Program-made: the position numbers and the translations under genes
Shown: piece by piece, positions 1 to 8,896 of the stretch
Layout: each line of letters begins with the position of its first letter
How positions within the stretch are numbered: the stretch's first letter is position 1
Source of the DNA: an uncultured Tenacibaculum sp.
Lineage (GTDB): Bacteria > Bacteroidota > Bacteroidia > Flavobacteriales > Flavobacteriaceae
NCBI RefSeq assembly: GCF_947504135.1
Contig: NZ_CANNGG010000001.1
Coordinates: 650,020-714,019, forward strand
Direction: 5' to 3'
DNA: 64,000 nt
The notes under the pieces: model-generated
What the model was told of the DNA's origin: nothing
What the model saw: only the letters and a program-made list of their open reading frames with translations
Databases searched by the model: none

Positions 1-372
1 GTTGGTTCCGAACTTCATTACAGCTGGATTCGGAGTAACTTCTGCATATACTTCAATAGCGTCTTTTTTAGTAGTTTCTTCTTTAACTACCGAATTTCCA
101 CTTTGAATATAAGCTTCAATTTGTTCTCTAACTTCTTCTTCAACATCCTCCCATTGTACGATATCGTATCGTTGAATTGCTATAAAATTAGCAGTTACTA
201 ATACTTTTTTTACAAATGGAAGATAAAAAAGTTGTTGAGCTAAAGGTGAGTTTTTAGCTTCGTCAATATTGTTGTATTCATAACTACCACCGTTCACTAA
301 AATTTTGTTGCTAACAAACTTTAAGATGGTTTCGTTATTGGTTTCTTGTATGTTTATTTTAATAGAACTCAT
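1..372 (-). CDS. NifU/Nfu-like iron-sulfur scaffold protein, C-terminal part outside the window
   Basis: The open frame runs from ATG at 372 to the window edge (124 codons, no stop), so the 3' end is missing. The visible part begins MSSIKINIQETNNETILKF and contains SPLAQQLFYLPFVKKVLV and RYDIVQWEDVEEEVREQI. This matches the N-terminal Nfu_N domain that precedes the CxxC-bearing NifU C-terminal domain in Nfu-type scaffolds, which bind and hand over Fe-S clusters in the cytoplasm. A repeat of the same fold seems to begin near the edge (VTPNPAVMKFGTN). The cluster-binding cysteines lie outside the window and cannot be checked. It is transcribed leftward. Family call is fairly sure, exact role is inferred. 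Confidence 0.8.
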   Translation of the reverse strand, partial: MSSIKINIQETNNETILKFVSNKILVNGGSYEYNNIDEAKNSPLAQQLFYLPFVKKVLVTANFIAIQRYDIVQWEDVEEEVREQIEAYIQSGNSVVKEETTKKDAIEVYAEVTPNPAVMKFGTN

Positions 373-423
373 AAGTTGTAAATAAGGAGCAAAATTAAGG
401 TAAAAAACTGAGATATGGATATA

Positions 424-451
424 TAAAAAATCCTGCATAAAGCAGGACTTT
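424..451 (-). terminator. Rho-independent terminator after the FadL-like gene
   Basis: TCCTGC (431-436) pairs with GCAGGA (442-447) around a 5-nt loop. The flank at 425-430 gives a run of Ts on the minus strand. It sits 20 bp past the stop of the leftward gene ending at 471. Confidence 0.65.
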
Positions 452-470
452 TATATCATGTTTTAAAGAA

Positions 471-1823
471 TTATAAACTGAATGTTACAGTTCCTGAAAT
501 TCTTGAGGTATTGTTATTAATTGCTAAATCGCTATTTTGGTAAATTGTATAATATTCTTTGTTTTTCGATTTGGTGTAACTTAAGTCAATCTTGATATTG
601 CCAAAGTTATATCCTAATCCAGCAGAGAAACCTTGTATGTTATCATCGTCAGTATTACCCCCTAAAAGTAAATTAGGGTCTTTTTCGTAATGGTATCCAC
701 CTCGTACGCTCATGTTATCAAAGCGCCATTCGGTACCAATATTTAAAGCATGAGTGTTTCTATAATTGTTAGCAAAATTAGTGTTAGTATTTGAGAAGTT
801 ACCACCACTATATTTTATGTTTTTAAAATCTTTATAGGTGTAGTCTACACTAATTAATCCTTTTTTACCTATTACATAAGCTCCACTTGCTGTAAACCTA
901 CTTGGAGATCTGAATTTATACAAATACGATTCAGGGCCTATTATATCAAGATCTTCAGGGATACTTAAGTTTTCAACTCTCTTCATTAAAAGTTCATCAT
1001 AATAATCTTCTAAAACTTCTTGATACCATGTAGGTGATTCATAGGCTAAACCAAATCTAATATTTTGATCGAGTTTATAGATAAAACCTAGACCAATCGA
1101 AAAACCTGTTCCTTGTATATAACTTTCTGTATAGTTTTCTACATCTAATACGTTTCCATCTATATCATCATTTATCTCATTGAACAAATGCTCTCTGTAA
1201 AATTCTAGATCATGAAAGTTTAAAGATGCACCAACATGCAGTTTGTTTTGATGTACAGATGAGAACCCTACACTAAATACACTCGATTTTCCGTCAATAT
1301 AACTTGAGTTGTATTGGTCGAGACTTCTATCAAACTGAGTTTTTATTACTTTTGGATCGGCAACGTGTTCGTTATAAATTAAATATTGACTATTACCTTC
1401 TGCAGCATGGAATCCGCTAAAATCTTTTTTGATTCGGTAATTAAAAGTCAACGCAAAACGATTCCAATTAGAGTTCAGTGCAGAATCAAAAGATAAAATC
1501 CCACCAGCTTGCGTTATGTTGAAAAAATCATCTTCTGTATTGGTAGTATTTCCATAGTATTTGGAAGTGTATTCTGTATTTCTATTACCCAAAGTAACAC
1601 CAAAGGTACTTTTAATAGCTACAGCACTACCTGCAGGGTTAATTCCGAAGGAAGAGATATCGCCTCCTAATGCTCCGAAGGCACCACTCATAGCCTCAAA
1701 ACGAGCGGTTCCGTAGTTATCGTCTTTAGAAAATAAAACTCCTAAATCATTGTAGTTTAAAGATTGAGAATAGGAAGTGTATGTGCTGGCAACACCAATT
1801 GCAAGAGCTAAAATTCTTTTCAT
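471..1823 (-). CDS. Outer-membrane beta-barrel protein, OmpP1/FadL/TodX family
   Basis: 450 residues with a signal peptide (MKRILALAIGVASTYTSYSQ) followed by a hallmark FadL-type N-terminus: ARFEAMSGAFGALGGD and SSFGINPAGSAVA. The rest alternates short polar and aromatic stretches as in a 14-strand barrel, and it ends in a beta-strand finishing in Phe-Ser-Leu (TVTFSL), as outer-membrane proteins do. FadL-family porins take up hydrophobic compounds such as long-chain fatty acids. Flavobacterial members are often named only as outer-membrane protein, so the substrate is unknown. The start ATG lies 15 bp after the stop of the upstream lipoprotein gene (1839-3152), so the two are probably one transcript. 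Confidence 0.8.
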   Translation of the reverse strand: MKRILALAIGVASTYTSYSQSLNYNDLGVLFSKDDNYGTARFEAMSGAFGALGGDISSFGINPAGSAVAIKSTFGVTLGNRNTEYTSKYYGNTTNTEDDFFNITQAGGILSFDSALNSNWNRFALTFNYRIKKDFSGFHAAEGNSQYLIYNEHVADPKVIKTQFDRSLDQYNSSYIDGKSSVFSVGFSSVHQNKLHVGASLNFHDLEFYREHLFNEINDDIDGNVLDVENYTESYIQGTGFSIGLGFIYKLDQNIRFGLAYESPTWYQEVLEDYYDELLMKRVENLSIPEDLDIIGPESYLYKFRSPSRFTASGAYVIGKKGLISVDYTYKDFKNIKYSGGNFSNTNTNFANNYRNTHALNIGTEWRFDNMSVRGGYHYEKDPNLLLGGNTDDDNIQGFSAGLGYNFGNIKIDLSYTKSKNKEYYTIYQNSDLAINNNTSRISGTVTFSL

Positions 1824-1838
1824 GTGTTTATTTTTTAA

Positions 1839-3152
1839 TTATCTTCTAGGGCTTCTTGAACTTGAACTATTTCTAGAAGAATTATTTCGTATACTCCTAG
1901 ATGGTGTAGAATAACTACGAGAAGATCTGTTAGAAGATCTTGAATAACTTCTGTTATTCCTTGTATTGTTACTACGAGAAGCATATTCTTTTTTACTACG
2001 GTTATTAGACCTTGTGTAGCTACGAGAATTTCTTGTCGGAGTAGATTTTTTTATACTTCTGTTTCTGCTACTATTATTAGTGTTGTAGCTTCTAGAGTTT
2101 CTTGTAGATCTGGTTACACTTCTGTTGTTGTATGAGTTATCATTATGGTTTCTTACAGCATGCCCTCTAGAACTTCTACTCCTGGTGGTACGTGGTGTGC
2201 TTCTGTAGTTTCTGTTAGAGCGAGTTCCGCTAGAATTGTAACTTCTAGTTCTAGTAGAACGGTTTATGTTCCTGTTGTTCGATCTGTTACTTCTTGTATT
2301 ATATCCTCTAGTGTTCCTTGTAGAGCGAGTGTTTCTAGAACTACGATAAGTTCTGTCGTTACTTCTTCTATATACATCAGAAGAGCGTCTTGAAACAGTT
2401 GTTCCTCTACGACCAGTAGTATAGCCTCTTCTAGAGCTAGAAGCTACTCTGTTGTTTCTGTAGTAGTTAGCGCCTCTGTAAGGTCGGTAATAACGGTTGT
2501 TGTAGTATCTGTTATGATAATAAGGTCTGTAATAATTGTATCCGTAATAAGGAGAGTTCCAGTAAGAACCGTAATAAAAACCACCTACACCAACGTAAAA
2601 TCCAGAATTCCAGTTATGATAAGGATGCCAGTGGTGGTTGTAGCCCCAATAGTTATAATAACGAGGTCTCCACCAAGGTCTGTAATAATTATATCCATAG
2701 CCATAGTAAGAGTCCCAGTACCAATCATTGTGGTAACCCCATCTAGGATATGTATTGATGTTTATAACTACATCGCTATTGCTGTTATACCCCCAAGGTT
2801 CATTACTGTTATAAGTAATTCTTGTTTCGGGCTCATCTTCATAAATAACTTCTTCGTCATCATAATAATCGGCATTCTCAGACTTATAGTTCTCTATATC
2901 GGTAAAAATATCTGTTCCGTTTAAAGTACCTAAACGTTCAACTTCTTTGGTAAAGTAATTTTCTTCGTAATCATCATATTCTCTTTCGTCAACAATAATT
3001 ACTCTACGTTCTGGTTGTTCAATATCGTCTGCATAAATTCCATCCTCGTAACCAACAGTTGTTTGTGTGGATCCGCAAGAAACAAACGTAGCTACCATTA
3101 GAATTGATAGAATAGAAAGAGGGAGTTTGGTATTGGTGTAATGGAACTTCAT
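1839..3152 (-). CDS. Lipoprotein with Tyr/Trp-rich middle and long Arg/Ser/Asn-rich tail
   Basis: 437 residues. The N-terminus has a hydrophobic stretch and a lipobox (ATFVSCGS, Cys about residue 26), so it should be exported and lipidated. Three zones follow: an acidic part (about 30-115, many D, E and Y), a Trp/Tyr/His/Asn-rich part (about 118-225), and a low-complexity tail to the end made of RSSRNTRS, NNRS and SRSYS type units. The tail is very basic and looks disordered. I recognise no catalytic domain. The gene heads a probable two-gene unit with the FadL-like porin and is divergent from proS. A structural or nucleic-acid or polysaccharide binding role would fit the composition but is a guess. 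Confidence 0.75.
   Translation of the reverse strand: MKFHYTNTKLPLSILSILMVATFVSCGSTQTTVGYEDGIYADDIEQPERRVIIVDEREYDDYEENYFTKEVERLGTLNGTDIFTDIENYKSENADYYDDEEVIYEDEPETRITYNSNEPWGYNSNSDVVININTYPRWGYHNDWYWDSYYGYGYNYYRPWWRPRYYNYWGYNHHWHPYHNWNSGFYVGVGGFYYGSYWNSPYYGYNYYRPYYHNRYYNNRYYRPYRGANYYRNNRVASSSRRGYTTGRRGTTVSRRSSDVYRRSNDRTYRSSRNTRSTRNTRGYNTRSNRSNNRNINRSTRTRSYNSSGTRSNRNYRSTPRTTRSRSSRGHAVRNHNDNSYNNRSVTRSTRNSRSYNTNNSSRNRSIKKSTPTRNSRSYTRSNNRSKKEYASRSNNTRNNRSYSRSSNRSSRSYSTPSRSIRNNSSRNSSSSRSPRR
1850..2460. repeat. Low-complexity coding repeat encoding Arg/Ser/Asn-rich tail
   Basis: Short degenerate units such as TTCTAGAAGA, CTTCTGTTATT and TACTACGAGAA recur here in no strict register. They encode the RSSR/NRSYS-like tail of the lipoprotein. 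The bias also creates long open frames on the opposite strand that are not genes. Confidence 0.6.
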
Positions 3153-3213
3153 GACCTTAGGTTTTAGTTAATGCAAATTATTTTTTATTGAGTAGCAAAA
3201 ATTAATTTCTTTG

Positions 3214-3245
3214 TTGGGCTTGTTACCTTATTTAATGTAGTTTTG
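3214..3245 (+). promoter_or_regulatory. Putative Bacteroidota-type promoter of proS
   Basis: TTG (3214-3216), a 21-bp spacer, then TAGTTTTG (3238-3245) fit the Bacteroidota -33/-7 pattern. The start ATG is 52 bp further on. The -33 element is weak. Confidence 0.5.
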
Positions 3246-3297
3246 CATACACAATTTACGCATAAAAAATAACAATATTTATGCCAAACTTTTGAAT

Positions 3298-4776
3298 ATG
3301 AGCAAACATTTAACAAAAAGAGACGAAGATTACTCGAAGTGGTATAACGAATTGATTATCAAAGCTGATTTAGCTGAGAACTCAGCGGTTAGAGGATGTA
3401 TGGTAATTAAGCCCTACGGATTTGCAATTTGGGAGAACATGCAAAAAGAGTTAGATAGAATGTTTAAAGAAACAGGACATCAAAATGCATATTTTCCTCT
3501 TTTTGTTCCCAAAAGTTTGTTTGAAGCTGAAGAGAAAAATGCTGAAGGTTTTGCAAAAGAGTGTGCGGTAGTTACACATTATCGTTTGCAGAATGACCCT
3601 GAAAGAGAAGGAAAGCTTCGTGTAGATCCTGAAGCAAAGTTAGAAGAAGAGTTAGTAGTTCGTCCAACTTCCGAAGCAATTATTTGGAATACTTATAAAG
3701 GATGGATACAATCACATAGAGATTTACCATTATTGATTAACCAATGGGCGAATGTTGTACGTTGGGAAATGCGTACACGTTTATTTTTACGTACTGCAGA
3801 ATTTTTATGGCAAGAAGGTCATACAGCACACGCTACAAAAGCAGAAGCACTAGCTGAAGCAAAACAAATGCAAGAAGTATATGCAACTTTTGCAGAAGAG
3901 TTTATGGCAATGCCAGTGATAAAAGGTGCAAAAAGTGAGAGCGAGCGTTTCGCAGGAGCTGATGATACCTTAACTATTGAAGCGTTAATGCAAGATGGAA
4001 AAGCGTTACAAGCTGGAACATCACATTTCTTAGGTCAGAACTTTGCTAAGGCATTTGATGTAAAGTATACGTCAAGAGAAGGGAAACAAGAATATGTATG
4101 GGCAACATCATGGGGGGTATCAACTCGATTAATAGGTGGGTTGATTATGACACACTCTGATGATGCAGGTTTAGTATTACCTCCAAAGTTAGCGCCAATC
4201 CAAGTAGTAATCGTTCCCATATATAAAGGAGAAGAGCAATTAGACGCTATTTCTGAAAAGGTAGATGTAATTGTAAATGAATTACGAGCTAAAGGTATAT
4301 CAGTAAAATTTGACGATAGAGATACTTTTAGACCAGGAGCTAAGTTTGCAGAATACGAATTAAAAGGGGTGCCTGTAAGAATTGCTATGGGGGCTCGTGA
4401 TTTAGAAAATGGTACAGTTGAGGTTGCACGTCGTGATACTTTTGAAAAACAAACGGTTTCTAGAGAAGCGGTAGTGGATGTTGTGGCTAACTTATTAGAA
4501 GAAATCCAAGAGAATTTGTATACTAGAGCATTAAACTATAGAAACGATCACATCACAGAAGTAAATACATTTGATGAGTTTAAAAATGTGATAGAAAACA
4601 AAGGAGGATTCGTTTCTGCTCATTGGGATGGTACTATTGAAACAGAAGACAAGATTAAAGAATTAACAAAAGCAACCATAAGATGTATTCCTAATAATGC
4701 AAAAGAAGAGGAGGGAACATGTGTGTTTACAGGTAAACGATCTACTAAAAGAGTGCTCTTCGCTAAGGCTTATTAA
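3298..4776 (+). CDS. proS: Proline--tRNA ligase, archaeal/eukaryote-like type
   Basis: Charges tRNA-Pro with proline in the cytoplasm. The 492-residue length and the motifs [42 protein letters not shown] and [11 protein letters not shown] fit the class II ProRS of the shorter type that lacks the editing insertion of the E. coli enzyme. An anticodon-binding domain (PIYKGEEQ... [16 protein letters not shown]) and the ProRS C-terminal domain with Cys residues (RCIPNN, GTCVFTG) follow. I place the start at ATG 3298 ([13 protein letters not shown]). A TTG two codons upstream at 3292 is in frame but less likely. No good Shine-Dalgarno is seen, as is common in this phylum. Confidence 0.96.
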   Translation: MSKHLTKRDEDYSKWYNELIIKADLAENSAVRGCMVIKPYGFAIWENMQKELDRMFKETGHQNAYFPLFVPKSLFEAEEKNAEGFAKECAVVTHYRLQNDPEREGKLRVDPEAKLEEELVVRPTSEAIIWNTYKGWIQSHRDLPLLINQWANVVRWEMRTRLFLRTAEFLWQEGHTAHATKAEALAEAKQMQEVYATFAEEFMAMPVIKGAKSESERFAGADDTLTIEALMQDGKALQAGTSHFLGQNFAKAFDVKYTSREGKQEYVWATSWGVSTRLIGGLIMTHSDDAGLVLPPKLAPIQVVIVPIYKGEEQLDAISEKVDVIVNELRAKGISVKFDDRDTFRPGAKFAEYELKGVPVRIAMGARDLENGTVEVARRDTFEKQTVSREAVVDVVANLLEEIQENLYTRALNYRNDHITEVNTFDEFKNVIENKGGFVSAHWDGTIETEDKIKELTKATIRCIPNNAKEEEGTCVFTGKRSTKRVLFAKAY

Positions 4777-4793
4777 AAAAAATAAAAAAAAGC

Positions 4794-4824
4794 TTTGTGT
4801 AATAAAAAACAGTTTCTATATTTG
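4794..4824 (+). promoter_or_regulatory. Promoter of first tRNA-Glu gene
   Basis: TTTG (4794-4797), exactly 19 bp, TATATTTG (4817-4824). It is followed by CACCCGC, the same initial sequence as at the second tRNA and near the right edge of the window. Confidence 0.8.
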
Positions 4825-4852
4825 CACCCGCAATCGCAAAATAGATTGTTTT

Positions 4853-4924
4853 GGTCCGTTCGTCTAGGGGTTAGGACGCCAGGTTTTCATCCTGGTAACA
4901 CGGGTTCGATTCCCGTACGGACTA
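4853..4924 (+). tRNA. tRNA-Glu (anticodon UUC), copy 1
   Basis: A full cloverleaf can be drawn. Acceptor GGTCCGT pairs with ACGGACT (first pair G-U), anticodon stem CCAGG/CCTGG carries loop TTTTCAT with anticodon TTC, and the T arm is ACGGG-TTCGATT-CCCGT. The discriminator base is A, and CCA is not encoded (ACA follows). The leader has a small hairpin, CAATC (4831-4835) with GATTG (4844-4848), just before the mature 5' end. It is identical in sequence to the copy 183 bp downstream. Confidence 0.97.
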
Positions 4925-4980
4925 CAAGTTCTTAAGCTTAGTTTTAGAGAAAAATAAAACTAATAAAAAGATGAAAATTA

Positions 4981-5010
4981 TTGCAAATAACGAAAAGAGT
5001 TGTATATTTG
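4981..5010 (+). promoter_or_regulatory. Promoter of second tRNA-Glu gene and probably rpsT
   Basis: TTG (4981-4983), 19 bp, TATATTTG (5003-5010), followed by CACCCGCAATC. No other promoter is visible between the tRNA and rpsT, so rpsT probably depends on this one. Confidence 0.8.
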
Positions 5011-5035
5011 CACCCGCAATCAGAAGGATTGTTTT

Positions 5036-5107
5036 GGTCCGTTCGTCTAGGGGTTAGGACGCCAGGTTTTCATCCTGGTAACACGGGTTCGATTCCCGTA
5101 CGGACTA
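5036..5107 (+). tRNA. tRNA-Glu (anticodon UUC), copy 2
   Basis: Identical over all 72 bases to copy 1, with the same cloverleaf and anticodon TTC. The leader again carries CAATC (5017-5021) pairing with GATTG (5027-5031), with a different loop. rpsT begins 35 bp after the discriminator base, so the tRNA and the ribosomal protein mRNA probably share a precursor that RNase P and RNase Z (or an equivalent) would separate. Confidence 0.97.
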
Positions 5108-5142
5108 CAAGTTTTTTATAAACAATTAACGAATTTAGTACA

Positions 5143-5394
5143 ATGGCAAATCATAAGTCAGCATTAAAGAGAATCAGAAGTAACGAAGCAAAGCGCTTAA
5201 GAAATAAATATCAGCATAAAACAACTCGTAATGCTGTTAGAAAATTAAGAGCTACTGAAGATAAGAAGGAAGCAGAAGGAATGTTTTCGACTGTTGTGTC
5301 TATGTTAGATAAATTAGCAAAGAACAACATTATTCATAAGAATAAAGCAGCAAACTTAAAGTCAAAGTTGGCTAAGCACGTTGCAGCTTTATAA
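5143..5394 (+). CDS. rpsT: 30S ribosomal protein S20
   Basis: 83 residues, very basic, starting [21 protein letters not shown], the typical S20 N-terminus that threads along 16S rRNA helices at the bottom of the small subunit. The C-terminal helix ([19 protein letters not shown]) is also standard, and the length is normal for the family. It lies directly behind a tRNA-Glu gene without its own visible promoter and is closed by a strong terminator 27 bp after the stop codon. Confidence 0.97.
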   Translation: MANHKSALKRIRSNEAKRLRNKYQHKTTRNAVRKLRATEDKKEAEGMFSTVVSMLDKLAKNNIIHKNKAANLKSKLAKHVAAL

Positions 5395-5420
5395 GAGTTT
5401 TAAGGTTAGTTAATAGTTAA

Positions 5421-5452
5421 AAACGCCTCGATATTTATCGAGGCGTTTTTTT
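5421..5452 (+). terminator. Strong rho-independent terminator after rpsT
   Basis: AAACGCCTCGAT (5421-5432), loop ATTT, ATCGAGGCGTTT (5437-5448): a perfect 12-bp stem followed by Ts. Confidence 0.92.
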
Positions 5453-5505
5453 ATTAAATTAAAGTTTACTTTCCGTTTTGATACGGTGGCATCTATATGT
5501 TTTAT

Positions 5506-5703
5506 TTACTTATAGTAACCATCAGCTATAACAACTAAATCAATAGATTCGGCTTTCTTAATATATAATATTATTAGCTGCTTATTTGTTACATTAGTTG
5601 AGTCTATTACAGGATAGAATTGGTCTAGTTTTAGATTGTAAAACCAAGCTTTACTGTTGATGATTGCGTTGTTGGAGCTGATATTAGTTGCTTTACCATA
5701 AAT
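5506..5703 (-). pseudogene. Possible gene remnant, open frame without a start codon
   Basis: Between the rpsT terminator and rodA about 300 bp hold no intact gene. On the minus strand one frame is open for 65 codons, from after a stop just past 5703 to TAA at 5506-5508. It reads like protein (ISSNNAIINSKAWFYNL, TNKQLIILYIKKAESIDL, VVIADGYYK) but has no ATG, GTG or TTG near its 5' end. It may be the 3' end of a decayed gene, or chance. I recognise no family. Confidence 0.3.
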
Positions 5704-5751
5704 TTATCTCTTTGTTGTAACATGAGACAAAGGGAAGGTATTTATATAGTA

Positions 5752-7029
5752 TTACCAATCATACTTTTTATGAGCATCTAAACGGATAAAGATGAATAAG
5801 AGTAGTGTGAAGCCCCATAACGAAGAACCACCATAGCTAAAAAAAGGTAAAGGGATTCCTACGGTAGGAAATAAACCTATTACCATACCTATATTTACAG
5901 CAATATGAAAAAAGAATATAGAGGCTACACTGTAACCATATATTCTTGCAAATTTGTTTGTTTGAACTTCTGATAGGTATACAATTCTATAAAGAAGAGC
6001 CATAAACAAAATAATAACTAAAGAGCTTCCTATAAACCCCCATTCTTCACCTACTGTACTATAGATATAATCGGTGTGTTGTTCAGGAACAAAATTACCT
6101 TGTGTTCTGTCTCCTTGTAAAAAACCTTTTCCAGAAAGACCACCAGAACTAATCGTTTTTTCTGATTGAAAAGAGTTGTATCCAATACCTTTATTGTCTT
6201 GAACTTTTCCTAATAAAATGTCAAATCTATCTTTTTGATGTTGCTCAAGAACGTTATTGTAGGTGTAACTTATACCTATAATAAACAAAGTAGTAAAGAG
6301 ATATGAACTAAGTATTTTTAATGCGTTAAAACGGAAAAAACGCTTGTCTTTATAAATTCCGTAAAGTGTGGCAAGTGTTATAATTAATAAACAAGAAATT
6401 AGAACCCATTTAGCCCCAAAAGACACGGTTAAAATAAATAGAATAATGGTTGTTGCTCCGAATAAGATATAGCTTAGTGTAAGTCCTTCTCTGTTTAACA
6501 CAAAAAAGAACGCAAAATAAATTAATACTGACCCCATATCAGGTTGTAATGCAATAAAAAATGCGGGTAAAAAAATGAGGACAAAGGCTTTTGCTTGATT
6601 TTTTAATAATTTAAGGTTGTATTGTCGATCACTCATCAATTTAGCTAAGGCTAAAGCAGTGAAAGCTTTTGCAAATTCAGAGGGTTGCAGTCCAATTCCT
6701 CCAAAATTATACCAAGAGGTTGCTCCATTAATTTTTTTTCCAAAAACCAAAACACCAGCTAGTAGTACTAATGAGACTATATATAAAATACTTGCAAATT
6801 GTTCATAAAACTTGGAGTTGAAGAACAGAATAAAAATAATCACAGGAACACTCAATCCTATAAAAATAAGTTGTTTTCCATACTTTGTTGAAAAATCAAA
6901 TAGTTCTCTAGATTCTTCTGTTGAAGATGCGGCATAAATATTCATCCATCCAAAGCCAACTAATATGATGTACAACAATACAAGTAGCCAGTCAATTCCT
7001 GCAAAAATATTATTTCGTTCTTGTCGCAA
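5752..7029 (-). CDS. rodA: Rod shape-determining protein RodA, peptidoglycan glycosyltransferase
   Basis: SEDS-family polytopic membrane protein (425 residues, about ten membrane segments) that polymerises lipid II glycan chains together with the transpeptidase PBP2 in the elongasome. Visible family marks are FGGIGLQPSEFAKAF, ALQPDMGSVLIYFAFF, a periplasmic loop with NKGIGYNSFQSEKTISSGGL, DYIYSTVGEEWGF and the C-terminal PLPFFSYGGSSLW. The best start is TTG at 7029, because no in-frame ATG exists before residue 29, which is inside the first membrane segment. The gene overlaps the end of mrdA by 20 bp, consistent with translational coupling of the two partner proteins. It is the last gene of the mreB-rodA run. 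Confidence 0.95.
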   Translation of the reverse strand: MRQERNNIFAGIDWLLVLLYIILVGFGWMNIYAASSTEESRELFDFSTKYGKQLIFIGLSVPVIIFILFFNSKFYEQFASILYIVSLVLLAGVLVFGKKINGATSWYNFGGIGLQPSEFAKAFTALALAKLMSDRQYNLKLLKNQAKAFVLIFLPAFFIALQPDMGSVLIYFAFFFVLNREGLTLSYILFGATTIILFILTVSFGAKWVLISCLLIITLATLYGIYKDKRFFRFNALKILSSYLFTTLFIIGISYTYNNVLEQHQKDRFDILLGKVQDNKGIGYNSFQSEKTISSGGLSGKGFLQGDRTQGNFVPEQHTDYIYSTVGEEWGFIGSSLVIILFMALLYRIVYLSEVQTNKFARIYGYSVASIFFFHIAVNIGMVIGLFPTVGIPLPFFSYGGSSLWGFTLLLFIFIRLDAHKKYDW

Positions 7030-8896
7030 TTGTATCTGTTTTTTGGATTAGTAACTGATTATCGTATCGTTCTTGAAGGCTTAAATTAATCATTCTATCT
7101 TCTACATGTTTTCTTGTAACTTCACCTTTTAAATACTTTTCAATTAAAAGACTAGTAATTGGTGCTGCAATTGTAGCTCCGTATCCTCCATTTTCAACAA
7201 AAATGGCAATGGCTATTTTAGGATCGTCTTTAGGAGCAAAAGCAACGAAGATTGAATGATCTATCAACTGAACTTTTTTTCCATTAACTCTAATAAAGTT
7301 TTCAACGGTACCTGTTTTTCCGCACATTTCAATTCCTTCAACTCTACTTCTTCTTGCGGTTCCTTTAATAAACGATTCATGCATAGCTTCAATAGCTATA
7401 GGAAAATGTTGTGGTGCAACTGTTGTATTTCTGCGTGTAGTGTAGGTTGAATCTAAACGAACGTTTCCTGCAATCTTTTTAACAATATGAGGGGTGTAAT
7501 AATAGCCTTTGTTGGCAATTGCAGCAGTCATGTTTGCTAGTTGAATAGGGGTGGTTTCTACTTCACCTTGACCAATAGAATTTGAAATAGTGGTTGTTGC
7601 TCCCCATCTAAAATCATAACTTCTATCGTAGAATCTTCCATCAGGAATTCGTCCCTTTTGACCAGAAGGTAGGTCATACCCTAAATAATTTCCTAAACCA
7701 AAACTTTTGGCATGTTCACTCCAAGCATCAGTACCAATGGTTGCGTTTTCGTATTTATCGACAATTTTTCTGTAGGTGTTAGCAAAATACGTGTTACATG
7801 ATTTAGCAATAGCTGTTTTTAAACGAACAGGACGACCAACAATATTACAGTGACAGCCCATGAATTCGTTTGGTCTTCTACCATAACGATAACCATGATT
7901 ACAGAAAAAACCTGAGTTTTCATCAATTACACCTTCTTGTAGGCCAATTAAACCTGTAAGTATTTTAAAAGGAGATCCTGGAGCGTACATTGCTTGTAGA
8001 CCTCTGTCAAAAGTAGGCATATTAATACTGTCTTTAAACAACTTAACTGAATTAGGAGAGCGTTGTCTTCCTACTAACAAGTTAGGGTCATAAGAAGGAG
8101 CTGTAATCAATGCTAAGATCTCACCTGTTTGAGGTTCAAGAGCTACAATGCCGCCTCTTTTTCCTTTCATTAGTAATTCTCCATATTCTTGTAATTCACT
8201 ATCAATAGTTAATGTTAGGTCTTTTCCAGGTACCGCTAAAGTGTCATACATTCCACCTTTAAAGGAACCAGTAATTTCATTTAGGTTGTTTCTTTTATAA
8301 TACCTCTTACCTTTTATTCCTCTTAACTCTTTTTCGTATTGCTTTTCTACACCTAATTTACCTATTAACTCTCCTTGTTCATAGTATTCGCTATTTTTTG
8401 CAATATATTCACTGACCTCACTAATAAACCCAAGAACATTGGCAGCAGATTTTACAGGGTAGTTTCTGATAATACGTTTTTGAATATAAAAGCCTTTGTA
8501 TTTAGGTAATTTTTCTTGAAGATAAGCGTAGTCTTCTTTGGCTAATTGCTTTAAAAATACAGATGGTAACCATCTTGCGTAATTTTCAGCTTTAGAAAAT
8601 CGCTTCTTAAAATCTTCTTTATCTATTTTTAAAAGACTACAAAACTCTAAAGTATCAAGTGGTTCTACTTCTTTTGGAACAATCATCACATCATAAGATA
8701 ATTGATTTGCGACTAGTAATTTTCCGTTTCTGTCGTATATATAACCTCGTTCAGGGTAATCATACTCAACTTTAATTGTAGCGCTATGAGTTAGACTGTT
8801 TTCACTTCCTTTCATGATTTGTAAGTGAAACAATCTGGAGATATAAATAATTCCGATAAGGGTAATTAAAAATATGAGTAAAAAACTTCGTTTCAT
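7010..8896 (-). CDS. mrdA: Penicillin-binding protein 2, elongasome transpeptidase
   Basis: 628-residue class B PBP anchored by one N-terminal membrane helix (residues about 4-22). It cross-links new peptidoglycan during sidewall growth. The PBP dimer domain includes YPERGYIYDRNGKLLVANQ. The transpeptidase motifs are intact: SPFK (S308, K311), SCN (366-368) and KTGT (527-530). Cysteines near the active site (FFCNHGYRYG, MGCHCN) are notable but I believe they occur in other flavobacterial PBP2s. ATG 8896 overlaps the mreD stop by 4 bp (ATGA), and the 3' end overlaps rodA. Confidence 0.95.
   Translation of the reverse strand: MKRSFLLIFLITLIGIIYISRLFHLQIMKGSENSLTHSATIKVEYDYPERGYIYDRNGKLLVANQLSYDVMIVPKEVEPLDTLEFCSLLKIDKEDFKKRFSKAENYARWLPSVFLKQLAKEDYAYLQEKLPKYKGFYIQKRIIRNYPVKSAANVLGFISEVSEYIAKNSEYYEQGELIGKLGVEKQYEKELRGIKGKRYYKRNNLNEITGSFKGGMYDTLAVPGKDLTLTIDSELQEYGELLMKGKRGGIVALEPQTGEILALITAPSYDPNLLVGRQRSPNSVKLFKDSINMPTFDRGLQAMYAPGSPFKILTGLIGLQEGVIDENSGFFCNHGYRYGRRPNEFMGCHCNIVGRPVRLKTAIAKSCNTYFANTYRKIVDKYENATIGTDAWSEHAKSFGLGNYLGYDLPSGQKGRIPDGRFYDRSYDFRWGATTTISNSIGQGEVETTPIQLANMTAAIANKGYYYTPHIVKKIAGNVRLDSTYTTRRNTTVAPQHFPIAIEAMHESFIKGTARRSRVEGIEMCGKTGTVENFIRVNGKKVQLIDHSIFVAFAPKDDPKIAIAIFVENGGYGATIAAPITSLLIEKYLKGEVTRKHVEDRMINLSLQERYDNQLLIQKTDTIATRTK

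Noticed and set aside
2145..2924. Two plus-strand open frames (82 and 136 codons) opposite the Arg/Ser/Asn-rich lipoprotein gene
   Set aside because: They are the mirror of low-complexity, biased codons in the real gene. Their translations are Ser/Val/Ile-rich with no domain, start signal or conservation hint.
4853..5107. The two tRNA-Glu copies as an assembly duplicate
   Set aside because: Leaders and spacers differ in sequence and length while the tRNAs and promoters are kept, so they are true tandem copies.
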